42,759 bases of DNA from Hyphomicrobiales bacterium (lineage in GTDB: Bacteria; Pseudomonadota; Alphaproteobacteria; Rhizobiales; Rhizobiaceae). Numbering within the stretch: position 1 is the first letter of the stretch; each line of letters starts with the position of its first letter. This document shows positions 1 through 6,731 of the stretch, piece after piece. The stretch covers positions 1 through 42,759 of the forward strand of contig JAFKJW010000068.1 in NCBI GenBank assembly GCA_017305925.1, written 5' to 3'. The notes beneath the pieces were generated by a model that was given only the letters and a program-made list of their open reading frames with translations, had not been told where the DNA came from and did not search any database. The position numbers and the translations under genes were made by a program.

Positions 1-36
1 CCGGATCCCCCAAGGACTACCTGGCGCAGCGAGCCG

Positions 37-1284
37 TCACTTGACGAGAGCGGCCTTCTGGAGCGCCCGCACGCGGTCGGCCAGACTGACGGCGGCCGTG
101 CCCTTGCCGGCGGGGGGCGTTGCAGCGGGCGGCTGTGCCAGCGCCTTGGCCGCCGGCGACTCCTTGCCTTCGAGCAGGATCGTCATGCTGACCACCTCGG
201 CGGCGAGATCGTTGATCTGCTCGCGCAGCAGCGCCGTCGCCCGGCGTTCGTCGTTCCAGTCCTCGTTCCTCAGCCGCTCGATGGCCGCGATCTCGCCGCG
301 CAGCTTCTTGTTCTCGCGGGTGACGGCCGTCAGGCGGTTCTGGAGCCGCTTCTGCTCGTCGCCAATCCTCTCCACGGCGTGCGCGGCGTCTCCACCGGTC
401 GCACCCGACAGAAGGGCGCCCATCTGCCGTGTCGATTCGGCCACCTGCCCCTCCAGCGCGAATTTCTCGGCCTGCGCGGCGGCCAGCTCCTCTCCCTGCC
501 GCACCTGCGCGGCGGCGAGGTCCTTGACGCGCTCGCGCAGGGCCGCCAGCTCCTTCTCGCGGCGCGCCAGCTTCTCCTCGGCATCGGCCTTGCCGGACAG
601 CAGGCGTTCGATCCTGGTCTCCAGATCGGCGGTCTGGCGCTTGTGGAAGGAGAGCGCGCTCGACGCGTTCTGGCGCTCCGCGTCGATGCCGGACAATTGC
701 TGGTCGATCTCCCGGCGGTCCTTTTTGAGTTGCGCGAGTTCCTGCGAGAGCTGCTCGACCTCCGATTCGCGCGCGACAAGCTCGATCTGGCGGCCGCTCG
801 CCGCATAGGAGGCTTCCTCGTAGAGCGCGTTGAGGCGCTCAAGATCGCCCTGCCGCGCATCGAGCTCCTGCATCGCCCGGCCAAGCTCGGCATTGACGTT
901 CTGGATCGCCTGCTCGCGCTGCTGCAACTCGGTCCGCAGCTCGGCGGCCTGCTTCTCCAGCAGGGTGACGGCGGCGTTGCGTTCGTCGCGCTCGAGCGCC
1001 AGCTTCTTCAGCTCCTCCCGGTTCCTTCCGATCTCGGCGATCTGCGCGGACGCCTTCTCCCGGAAACTCTCGATGCTCATTTCGAGGCGGCGCGTCGACA
1101 TGGCGAATTCCGCCCGCAGCCGGTCCTTGTCCGCGGCGATCTCGTTCATCGTCAGGGGAACGGACGCCTCGATGCGGCGCCGGGTCAGGTTGACGGCGCG
1201 CCGCCAGATCGCGGGCGCGATCATCAGGGCCAGGAAGCCTGCGGACAGGAAGCCGAGCGCGAAGAACAGGGTCGATTCAATCAC
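37..1284 (-). CDS. Membrane-anchored coiled-coil protein of unknown function
   Basis: 415 residues with a GTG start at 1284. Residues about 4-27 form one hydrophobic segment followed by basic residues (RRAVNLTRRR), so the protein is probably anchored in the inner membrane with a long cytoplasmic tail. Residues about 45-370 are almost entirely heptad-rich, charged coiled coil (many E, R, A, L and Q), and the C-terminus is a short Pro/Ala-rich tail. No enzymatic motif is visible. It lies downstream of eipA in the same direction, and a perfect TTAA-N7-TTAA CtrA motif sits about 100 bp upstream of its start, which suggests cell-cycle control. A structural or scaffolding role in the envelope or division is an inference. 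I do not recognise a named family. Confidence 0.8.
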   Translation of the reverse strand: MIESTLFFALGFLSAGFLALMIAPAIWRRAVNLTRRRIEASVPLTMNEIAADKDRLRAEFAMSTRRLEMSIESFREKASAQIAEIGRNREELKKLALERDERNAAVTLLEKQAAELRTELQQREQAIQNVNAELGRAMQELDARQGDLERLNALYEEASYAASGRQIELVARESEVEQLSQELAQLKKDRREIDQQLSGIDAERQNASSALSFHKRQTADLETRIERLLSGKADAEEKLARREKELAALRERVKDLAAAQVRQGEELAAAQAEKFALEGQVAESTRQMGALLSGATGGDAAHAVERIGDEQKRLQNRLTAVTRENKKLRGEIAAIERLRNEDWNDERRATALLREQINDLAAEVVSMTILLEGKESPAAKALAQPPAATPPAGKGTAAVSLADRVRALQKAALVK

Positions 1285-1384
1285 CGGTCACAACCATGGG
1301 TGGCCGCAGGCCCAAGACGGCGCGGCAGTCCTATCCTGCCACGCCGGCGGGGCGCGATCCAGATTGCCGGGCGAAAGGTGCGCC

Positions 1385-1399
1385 TTAACTTCGCCTTAA
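1385..1399. promoter_or_regulatory. Perfect CtrA binding motif (TTAA-N7-TTAA)
   Basis: TTAA at 1385-1388, seven bases (CTTCGCC), then TTAA at 1396-1399 followed by C. This is an exact match to the alphaproteobacterial CtrA full-site consensus. A third TTAA follows at 1402-1405. The site lies between the eipA stop codon and the start of the coiled-coil gene, about 100 bp upstream of the latter. Function is inferred from the motif and from ctrA lying in the same locus. Confidence 0.65.
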
Positions 1400-1416
1400 C
1401 CTTAAGACCGCCCGCG

Positions 1417-1998
1417 TCAGAACGGATTCCAGGTCGGTCTCTCGGTGACTTTCAGATAGCCGACATTCACGCCGAGGCGGGCCCCGACGCCGGTGCGGAC
1501 CGGCACGAGCAGGAGGTTCTCGTGCTTCAGCACGTTGACGCCGACGCCGGCCACCACATAGGCCGAACCGGCGACGCCGACGAAGCGCTTGTAAAGGGCG
1601 TCGACCGAGTCGAGATTGTAGACCAGCATCATGGTGCGCGAGCCCTGGCCGCCGAAATCCCAGCCGACCGACGGGCCCTGCCAGAAGAGCCTGTGGTCCC
1701 CGGCGTTCTTTGTGTAGAGCGTGCCTTCGCCGTAGGTCAGGCCGCCGACAAAGGCGCCGGAGCCTTCTTCGCCCAGCACGTAGCCGTTCGGCAGGCCGTA
1801 GTTCGAGAACACCTTTTCGATGGCCGTCGCCAGGCCGCCGGAGGTGGCACCGAAGAAGCGGTGACCGGAATCGATGATCTCCTGCGCCGTGTACTCGCTC
1901 GCGGAGGCGGGGACGACGAAGCCCGCCAACGGTGCGATGGCTGCCATGGCGATGAGGCTGCGGCGGGTGATGATGCGCGATGCGGATCGGTTGGACAT
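1417..1998 (-). CDS. eipA: EipA-family envelope protein (DUF1134)
   Basis: 193 residues. A signal peptide is visible: an N-terminal RR pair, a hydrophobic stretch (about 14-27) and an ASA-like cleavage site near residue 33. The mature part is the Gly-rich small beta-barrel of the DUF1134 family (GGLTYGEG, VGWDFGGQGSRTMMLVYNL, GVAGSAYVVAGVGVN). In Brucella, EipA is a periplasmic protein needed for envelope integrity and virulence; it is controlled by CtrA and encoded next to chpT, and the same order is present here. The gene is transcribed away from chpT, with a 299-bp shared upstream region carrying TTAA motifs. The assignment is firm; the exact biochemical role of the family is not settled. 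Confidence 0.92.
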   Translation of the reverse strand: MSNRSASRIITRRSLIAMAAIAPLAGFVVPASASEYTAQEIIDSGHRFFGATSGGLATAIEKVFSNYGLPNGYVLGEEGSGAFVGGLTYGEGTLYTKNAGDHRLFWQGPSVGWDFGGQGSRTMMLVYNLDSVDALYKRFVGVAGSAYVVAGVGVNVLKHENLLLVPVRTGVGARLGVNVGYLKVTERPTWNPF

Positions 1999-2083
1999 GC
2001 TTCAATCTCCTTCTGGAGCAGATCGCCGACGCCCGACGCCGTCCGGCTCTTCACGGCCTTTCCGGCATCCGAGTTTACGGAAC

Positions 2084-2112
2084 TTAAAGCCTAATTCTTT
2101 TCCAACTCTTAA
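2084..2112. promoter_or_regulatory. Degenerate CtrA-like sites upstream of eipA
   Basis: The eipA-chpT divergent region contains TTAA at 2084-2087 and TTAAC at 2109-2113. The second is preceded at the correct seven-base spacing by TTTT (2098-2101), giving TTTT-N7-TTAAC, an imperfect CtrA full site. It lies about 100 bp upstream of the eipA start. Brucella eipA is known to be a CtrA target, which makes the weak match more credible. Confidence 0.4.
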
Positions 2113-2297
2113 CCGCGTCGAAAAGGGGCGGCGGCGGGCGGTTGCTTCCGTCGGCCGATGAGGGTTTGAGCGGCATGTCGCCTCCGCATTTTCTGGAGCC
2201 CATCGGGCTTGTTCCGATGATAAGAAGGCACGGTGGCAACGATTCGGCACGCGCAGCCCGGCCGGATGCCTAACCTTTCCCGAACGGAGAGTTCCGA

Positions 2298-2957
2298 ATG
2301 GCAGACATCTTCACTCTTTCGGCGGCGGAGCTTTCGGCGCTGTTGTGCAGCCGCGTTTGCCACGACATCATCTCGCCGGTGGGCGCGGTGAACAACGGCC
2401 TGGAACTGCTGGACGAGGGCGCGGCCGAAGACGCCATGATGCTCATCCGCACCAGCGCGCGCAAGGCCTCGGCCAGGCTGCAATTCGCGCGCATCGCCTT
2501 CGGCGCGGCGGGCTCTGCGGGCATGCTGATCGATACGGGCGACGCCGAGGCGGTCGCGACGGCCTACCTCAAGGACGAGAAGCCGGAATTCGCCTGGCAG
2601 GGCCGCCGGGCGCTCTTGCCGAAGAACCAGGTCAAGCTGCTGCTCAACCTGATCCTGATCGCCCATGCGGCGATCCCGAAGGGCGGGCGCATAAGCGTCA
2701 CGCTCGACGATGTGGAGACCGACCCGAAGTTTACCCTCTCGGCTGCCGGGCCCGCCGCGCGGGTTCCGCCGAAATTCCTGGAGCTGCATTCGGGTCAGAA
2801 GCCGGACGAGCCGATCGACGCCCACAGCGTGCAGCCCTACTATACGCTGCTCCTGGCACGCGACACGGGCATGGACATCGCCATACACGTCAATCCGGAG
2901 GAGATCGTCTTCCGGGCGACGAAGCGGTCCGCCGAGCCCGCCGCGGAAGCGGGCTGA
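2298..2957 (+). CDS. chpT: ChpT histidine phosphotransferase
   Basis: 219 residues, the usual size for ChpT. Residues about 8-70 hold the dimerisation helical hairpin with the phospho-acceptor His22 in SRVCHDIISPVGAV; the His-Asp pair matches the family. Residues about 80-210 are the degenerate GHKL/HATPase-like domain (PF10090), which does not bind ATP in this family. ChpT receives phosphate from the hybrid kinase CckA and passes it to CtrA and CpdR. The ATG at 2298 follows a purine-rich ribosome site (ACGGAGAG). It stands divergent from eipA and upstream of a response-regulator gene and ctrA, the conserved Rhizobiales arrangement. Confidence 0.93.
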   Translation: MADIFTLSAAELSALLCSRVCHDIISPVGAVNNGLELLDEGAAEDAMMLIRTSARKASARLQFARIAFGAAGSAGMLIDTGDAEAVATAYLKDEKPEFAWQGRRALLPKNQVKLLLNLILIAHAAIPKGGRISVTLDDVETDPKFTLSAAGPAARVPPKFLELHSGQKPDEPIDAHSVQPYYTLLLARDTGMDIAIHVNPEEIVFRATKRSAEPAAEAG

Positions 2958-3082
2958 CGGCGGGACGGACCGCCTATTAGGGAAAGATTTACGCAACCTG
3001 TTCGACGGATTTTTACCGTCCCGGTCTATGGTCAGGGAAAGCCGGCCGATCGGCGGCCGGCGCGATCCGTTGCGGGGACCAT

Positions 3083-3451
3083 ATGAAACGCTGCCTGTTC
3101 GTCGACGATTCCAGCGTCATAAGGAAGGTTGCCAGGCGTATCCTCGCCGATTCCGGCCTGCTGATGATCGAGGCCGGCGCCGGCCGCGACGCCATCGAGA
3201 TGTGCGCGGAGCAGATGCCCGAGTTCATCGTCGTGGACAACAGCCTGCCGGACATGCCGGTCGAGGAGTTCATCCGTACCGTCCGCTCCATCGCAAGCCC
3301 GATCCGCCCGCGCATCGCGCTCTGCACCGCGGAGATGGATATCGGCGCGATCATGCGCGCCAAGCGGGCCGGCGCCGACAGCTATATGCTGAAGCCCTTC
3401 AACCGCACGCAGCTTCTGGAAGGCTTCCGCTCCTTCAGCGCGGCCGCCTGA
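3083..3451 (+). CDS. Orphan single-domain response regulator (CheY-like)
   Basis: 122 residues, a receiver domain only. All receiver landmarks are present: acidic pair Asp8-Asp9, phospho-acceptor Asp52 (VVDNSLPDMP), Thr82 and Lys104 (LKPFN). There is no output domain, so it must act by protein contact or as a phosphate sink. It is 125 bp downstream of chpT in the same direction and convergent with ctrA, from which it is separated by a strong hairpin. It does not look like CpdR or DivK, whose N-termini and acceptor contexts differ. Its position makes ChpT, or a kinase feeding CtrA, a likely partner; that is inference. Confidence 0.85.
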   Translation: MKRCLFVDDSSVIRKVARRILADSGLLMIEAGAGRDAIEMCAEQMPEFIVVDNSLPDMPVEEFIRTVRSIASPIRPRIALCTAEMDIGAIMRAKRAGADSYMLKPFNRTQLLEGFRSFSAAA

Positions 3452-3476
3452 GGCGGATCGACGGAAGCGACATACG

Positions 3477-3511
3477 AAAAAGGGCGGCCGATCGACCGGC
3501 CGCCCTTTTTT
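3477..3511. terminator. Bidirectional rho-independent terminator
   Basis: A perfect 10-bp GC-rich stem, AGGGCGGCCG (3481-3490) with CGGCCGCCCT (3497-3506), and a 6-base loop. AAAA precedes it and a T-run follows, so it can end transcription from both the response-regulator gene and the convergent ctrA. Confidence 0.9.
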
Positions 3512-3538
3512 GTTTGTTCTTGCCTTTTGCCGGCGATG

Positions 3539-4234
3539 TCAGGCGCTGGCGCGCATGTCCTCAGGCTCGCGCAGCACGTAGCCGCGGCCCCAGACGGTCT
3601 CGATGTAGTTGCGGTTGTCCGACGCGGCGTCCAGCTTCTTGCGCAGCTTGCAGATGAAGACGTCGATGATCTTGAGTTCGGGCTCGTCCATGCCGCCGTA
3701 GAGGTGGTTGAGGAACATTTCCTTGGTCAGCGTGGTGCCCTTGCGCAGCGAGAGCAGCTCCAGCATCTGGTATTCCTTGCCGGTCAGGTGCACGCGCTGG
3801 CCGCCGACCTCCACCGTCTTGGCGTCGAGGTTGACCACCAGGTCGCCCGTGGTGATGACCGACTGGGCGTGTCCCTTGGAACGGCGCACGATGGCGTGGA
3901 TGCGGGCGACCAGCTCGTCCTTGTGGAACGGCTTGGTCATGTAGTCGTCGGCGCCAAATCCCAGACCCCGCACCTTGTCCTCGATGCCGGCCATGCCGGA
4001 AAGGATCAGGATCGGCGTCTTGACCTTGGAGAGGCGCAGCGTCCTCAGAACCTCGTAGCCGGACATGTCCGGCAGGTTCAGGTCGAGCAGGATGATGTCG
4101 TAATCGTACAGCTTGCCGAGATCGACGCCTTCTTCCCCGAGGTCGGTGGTGTAGACGTTGAAGCTTTCCGACTTCAACATAAGCTCGATGCTCTGGGCTG
4201 TGGCACTGTCGTCTTCGATCAGCAGAACGCGCAT
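3539..4234 (-). CDS. ctrA: CtrA cell-cycle master response regulator
   Basis: 231 residues. The receiver domain (1-115) carries the acidic pair Asp8-Asp9 and the phospho-acceptor Asp51 ([14 protein letters not shown]), with Lys in MTKPFH. The OmpR-type winged-helix domain (about 125-225) has the CtrA signature [29 protein letters not shown] and VWGRGYVL. CtrA controls cell-cycle, division, motility and envelope genes and is activated by the CckA-ChpT relay. The C-terminus ends in small residues (RASA), similar to the hydrophobic tail used for ClpXP degradation in Caulobacter. Its long upstream region carries GANTC methylation sites and TTAA motifs, suggesting autoregulation and CcrM control. 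Confidence 0.97.
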   Translation of the reverse strand: MRVLLIEDDSATAQSIELMLKSESFNVYTTDLGEEGVDLGKLYDYDIILLDLNLPDMSGYEVLRTLRLSKVKTPILILSGMAGIEDKVRGLGFGADDYMTKPFHKDELVARIHAIVRRSKGHAQSVITTGDLVVNLDAKTVEVGGQRVHLTGKEYQMLELLSLRKGTTLTKEMFLNHLYGGMDEPELKIIDVFICKLRKKLDAASDNRNYIETVWGRGYVLREPEDMRASA

Positions 4235-4660
4235 TTCATTCCCCTTTTGCCGCTGACCTCGTCCACGAATCCCCCGGACACTGCGGCAGTGATGCCTTGC
4301 TCAAGGCTGCCATCGATTGGTTAACAAAGCCTGATTCCGCCGAAGCAGCGATACCAGATTTTTTAACCTCGTCACACTTCAGCGGCGAATTCGATCAGAT
4401 CGCTCTTCCCGAATCCGCCGGAACCCGGCCGTTTGCGGGTTGCCGCACCCTTGCGGCGGCAACCCCGTTCGAATTTACCCGGCCTTAAGGCCTCGACCCT
4501 ATGATTAACGATGCCCGTAAACGAAAGGTTACCGGCCGGCACACGTCTTAGGGTTCCGTTTCCCATGCGCGTTCCGGCCGCCTTGCGGCTTACGGCGGGC
4601 GAGGCGCCGAGGCGCCGGTCCCGAGTGATGTTTTGCGTATGTGTTCTGGAGTTTGTTGGC
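4235..4660. promoter_or_regulatory. ctrA-fliJ divergent regulatory region
   Basis: 426 bp without a convincing gene between the ctrA and fliJ starts. It holds three GANTC sites (4267-4271, 4333-4337, 4411-4415), the CcrM methylation motif known to time ctrA transcription in Caulobacter. It also has TTAA elements at 4321, 4363, 4485 and 4505. The pair TTTA-N7-TTAA at 4474-4488 matches the CtrA full site with one mismatch. Promoter positions cannot be fixed by eye. Confidence 0.6.
4474..4488. promoter_or_regulatory. Near-consensus CtrA site
   Basis: TTTA at 4474-4477, seven bases (CCCGGCC), TTAA at 4485-4488: one mismatch from TTAA-N7-TTAA. It lies about 240 bp from the ctrA start and about 170 bp from the fliJ start, so it could serve either gene. 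Confidence 0.45.
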
Positions 4661-5041
4661 ATGAAGTCTCGTGACAACCTCGTTCGGCTAAAGCAGTTTC
4701 AGGTCAGCGAAAAGCGACGACATCTGCAGCAGCTTGACATGATGATTGCCGAATTCGAGCGCATGGCGACGGAGCTGGATGTCCAGATCGCTGCCGAAGA
4801 GAAGAAATCGGGAATTACCGACGTCAATCATTTCGCATATCCGACCTTCGCCAAGGCGGCCCGGCAGCGCCGGGACAATCTGCGGGCATCCCAGGGCGAC
4901 ATGCTCCAGCAGCGTGCCAATGTCCAAGCCATACTCAGCGAAGCTGAAGCGGAGCTGTCCAAGGCGGAAATGCTCGAGTCCCGCGACGCTCCCAAGGCCC
5001 GCGACGTCGACTATGGCGCACGCGGCGCGATGATCGGCTGA
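4661..5041 (+). CDS. fliJ: FliJ-like flagellar export chaperone
   Basis: 126 residues starting MKSRDNLVRLKQFQV. The frame is open further upstream to 4511, but that extension is Arg/Pro-rich and unlike the family. The ATG at 4661 has a GGAG about 9 bases ahead and gives the normal FliJ beginning. The protein is almost all helical: two long coiled-coil arms (about 3-60 and 65-110), as expected for FliJ, the central stalk of the flagellar export ATPase. FliI, its usual neighbour, is not in the window; the next gene is an RNA methyltransferase facing the other way. Divergence from ctrA is the conserved Rhizobiales position. Family assignment is good; a flagellar role here is inferred. Confidence 0.78.
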   Translation: MKSRDNLVRLKQFQVSEKRRHLQQLDMMIAEFERMATELDVQIAAEEKKSGITDVNHFAYPTFAKAARQRRDNLRASQGDMLQQRANVQAILSEAEAELSKAEMLESRDAPKARDVDYGARGAMIG

Positions 5042-5060
5042 CAGCCGACGCAAAGACGCA

Positions 5061-5864
5061 TCAGCGCGGCAGCGCGGCGAGCTGATGCAGCGCGATTGCC
5101 GCCGCGGCGGCGACATTGAGGCTGTCGAAGCCTTCCGCCATCCGGATCCGCGCGGTCCGCATAGCCGCCATGACCGCGGCCGGCAGGCCTTCTCCCTCGG
5201 TTCCCATGAAAAGCGCGACGCGCGGGCCCGCCCGCACGGTCCGGATGTCCTCGCCTCCACGCGGGGAGAGGGCGAGGTTCGAAAAGCCCCTGGCGGCAAG
5301 CGATGCGGCGATCTCCGCCGCACTTCCCGCCACGGCGAAGGGCACCTTCAGCGCTGCACCGACCGAGACGCGAATCGCTTTTCTGTAGAGCGGGTCGCAG
5401 GAAGTCGAATCGAGCAGGACGAGATCGACGCCGAAGGCCGCCGCGTTGCGGAACAGCGCGCCCATATTGTCGTGATTCGCGATGCCGACGAGGACGAGGA
5501 CCAGCGCCTCGGCAGGCAATGCGTCCAGCACCTCCTCCAGGTCAGGCTGCTGAGGCCGGCGGCCTGCGGCGAGAATGCCGCGGTGCAGGTGGAACCCCGC
5601 GATCCTGTCCAGGACAGGTGCTGCGGCGACATAGACCGGCAATTGCTGCGGCGCCAGCGCGAGCGTTTCGCTCATACCCTCCAGCCTGTTCTCCAGGATC
5701 AGCACCGAATCGGCGGCGAAGCGCCTTGCCGCGAAGAGGACGTTGAGAACCACCTTCCCTTCCGCGATGAACAGGCCTTCGCGGCCGCGCAGGTCGCGCT
5801 CGCGGATGTCGCGATAGGCGGCGAGGCGCGGATCGTCGGGATCGTCGATCCGGACGATTTTCAC
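5061..5864 (-). CDS. TrmH/SpoU-family RNA 2'-O-methyltransferase
   Basis: 267 residues from a GTG start at 5864. Residues 1-115 are the substrate-binding N-terminal part. The SPOUT domain follows with motif 1 at 130-139 (N-x-x-NxGxxxR), motif 2 at 220-228 (MGTEGEGLP) and motif 3 near 248-258 (SLNVAAAAAIA), which form the trefoil knot that binds S-adenosylmethionine. The target RNA cannot be told from sequence. The start overlaps the hugZ stop by four bases (GTGA), so the two genes are translationally coupled. The frame is open further upstream, but that part is the shadow of hugZ. Confidence 0.9.
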   Translation of the reverse strand: MKIVRIDDPDDPRLAAYRDIRERDLRGREGLFIAEGKVVLNVLFAARRFAADSVLILENRLEGMSETLALAPQQLPVYVAAAPVLDRIAGFHLHRGILAAGRRPQQPDLEEVLDALPAEALVLVLVGIANHDNMGALFRNAAAFGVDLVLLDSTSCDPLYRKAIRVSVGAALKVPFAVAGSAAEIAASLAARGFSNLALSPRGGEDIRTVRAGPRVALFMGTEGEGLPAAVMAAMRTARIRMAEGFDSLNVAAAAAIALHQLAALPR

Positions 5865-6646
5865 GCATCCTCGCGCGGGGGAGGGGCGGCCGTTGCCTCG
5901 CGGGCGGTGCGCGCCATGGCGACCAGCGCCGGCCGCAACTGCGCGGCGTCCGTCAGCGGCTCGGGGAAGAACACCCGCTGCACGGCGTCGCCGCAGATCA
6001 GGTCCATGCCGTCCGGGTCGATGCCGCTGATCGTCCAGGCCAGATCCTGCCGGTTGCCGCCAAAATGGCCGGCATAGAGGGCGATCGCCTCCAGGTGATC
6101 CTCGTTCATGTGGTCGACGGCGCGCTGTTCGCCGGCCGCCAGAGCCTCGGTCACCGGGCCGCCGACGAGAAGGTCGTCGCGGGTCAGCGCGAACGCCTTG
6201 CCGAAGCCGCCATTCAGCGAAGCGCGCTCGATTTCGAGTCGGAAGAATGCGAAATCTCCAAGCCCGGCGTAGAGCCTGGCCTTGGGATTGCGGTAGAGGT
6301 AGCGGCGCGCCACGCGCTCCTGCTCCGGCGCGTCCCGTGCTACTTTCCCGGCCCGGCACCACAGCGTCATGCGCGCATGGGCGAGCGGATCGCCCTTGCC
6401 GGTTTCGCCCACCAGAAGCGAGCAGCGCGCATCGGCGAGAAGCGCCGGCGTGTGGGCGGCCAACCCCGAGATCAGGATGATCGGCGTTCCGTCCACGTCG
6501 GTGGCGAGCCCGACCCGCGTCGCCAGCGGATGGCCGGTCTCCGGCTCGATGGCCGCGAGCGCGCCATGGCGCGCCGAACGGAGCAGCGTCTTGGCAAGCC
6601 GGATCGCCTCGGCGTCGGTCGGACGGAGTACATCCTTCTGCGTCAT
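5861..6646 (-). CDS. hugZ: HugZ-type heme utilisation protein (split-barrel plus DUF2470)
   Basis: 261 residues. The N-terminal part (about 10-150) is a pyridoxamine-5'-phosphate-oxidase-like split barrel (ARHGALAAIEPETGHPLATRVGLATDVDGTPIILISGLAAHT). The C-terminal part (about 170-250) is DUF2470 with HMNEDHLEAIALYA. HugZ/HutZ proteins bind heme and help release its iron in the cytoplasm. A palindrome that fits the RirA iron-responsive operator (TGA-N9-TCA) lies only 15-39 bases upstream of the start, supporting an iron role. It is the first gene of a pair with the RNA methyltransferase. FMN-dependent oxidase activity is an alternative, but the DUF2470 tail favours heme. Confidence 0.85.
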   Translation of the reverse strand: MTQKDVLRPTDAEAIRLAKTLLRSARHGALAAIEPETGHPLATRVGLATDVDGTPIILISGLAAHTPALLADARCSLLVGETGKGDPLAHARMTLWCRAGKVARDAPEQERVARRYLYRNPKARLYAGLGDFAFFRLEIERASLNGGFGKAFALTRDDLLVGGPVTEALAAGEQRAVDHMNEDHLEAIALYAGHFGGNRQDLAWTISGIDPDGMDLICGDAVQRVFFPEPLTDAAQLRPALVAMARTAREATAAPPPREDA

Positions 6647-6660
6647 CGGTCGCTGCCCTC

Positions 6661-6685
6661 TAAGCTGATCAAGATTGTCAGCTTA
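6661..6685. promoter_or_regulatory. Candidate RirA iron-responsive operator (IRO box)
   Basis: A perfect inverted repeat with 8-base arms, TAAGCTGA and TCAGCTTA, around a 9-base centre. Its core is TGA (6666-6668), N9, TCA (6678-6680), exactly the IRO motif TGA-N9-TCA described for RirA in rhizobia. It lies in the promoter-proximal region of hugZ. Confidence 0.6.
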
Positions 6686-6713
6686 TTGCCCGAGCATGGC
6701 CCTGGCGGCAAGA

Positions 6714-6729
6714 CCCCGGAGCACCGGGG
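6714..6729. other. GC-rich stem-loop between glycoamylase gene and hugZ
   Basis: CCCCGG (6714-6719), AGCA-like loop, CCGGGG (6724-6729). It sits just after the stop of the glycoamylase gene and before hugZ in the direction of transcription. There is no T-run, so it is at best a weak or rho-assisted end. Confidence 0.3.
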
Positions 6730-6731
6730 CC

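Noticed and set aside
379-2094. Long plus-strand open frame (571 codons) across the coiled-coil and eipA genes
   Set aside because: Antisense shadow of two well-supported minus-strand genes in GC-rich DNA; low-complexity Arg/Leu/Ala composition and no family similarity.
4505-4520. TTAA...GTAA as a CtrA site
   Set aside because: Spacing is eight bases instead of seven and the second half is imperfect.
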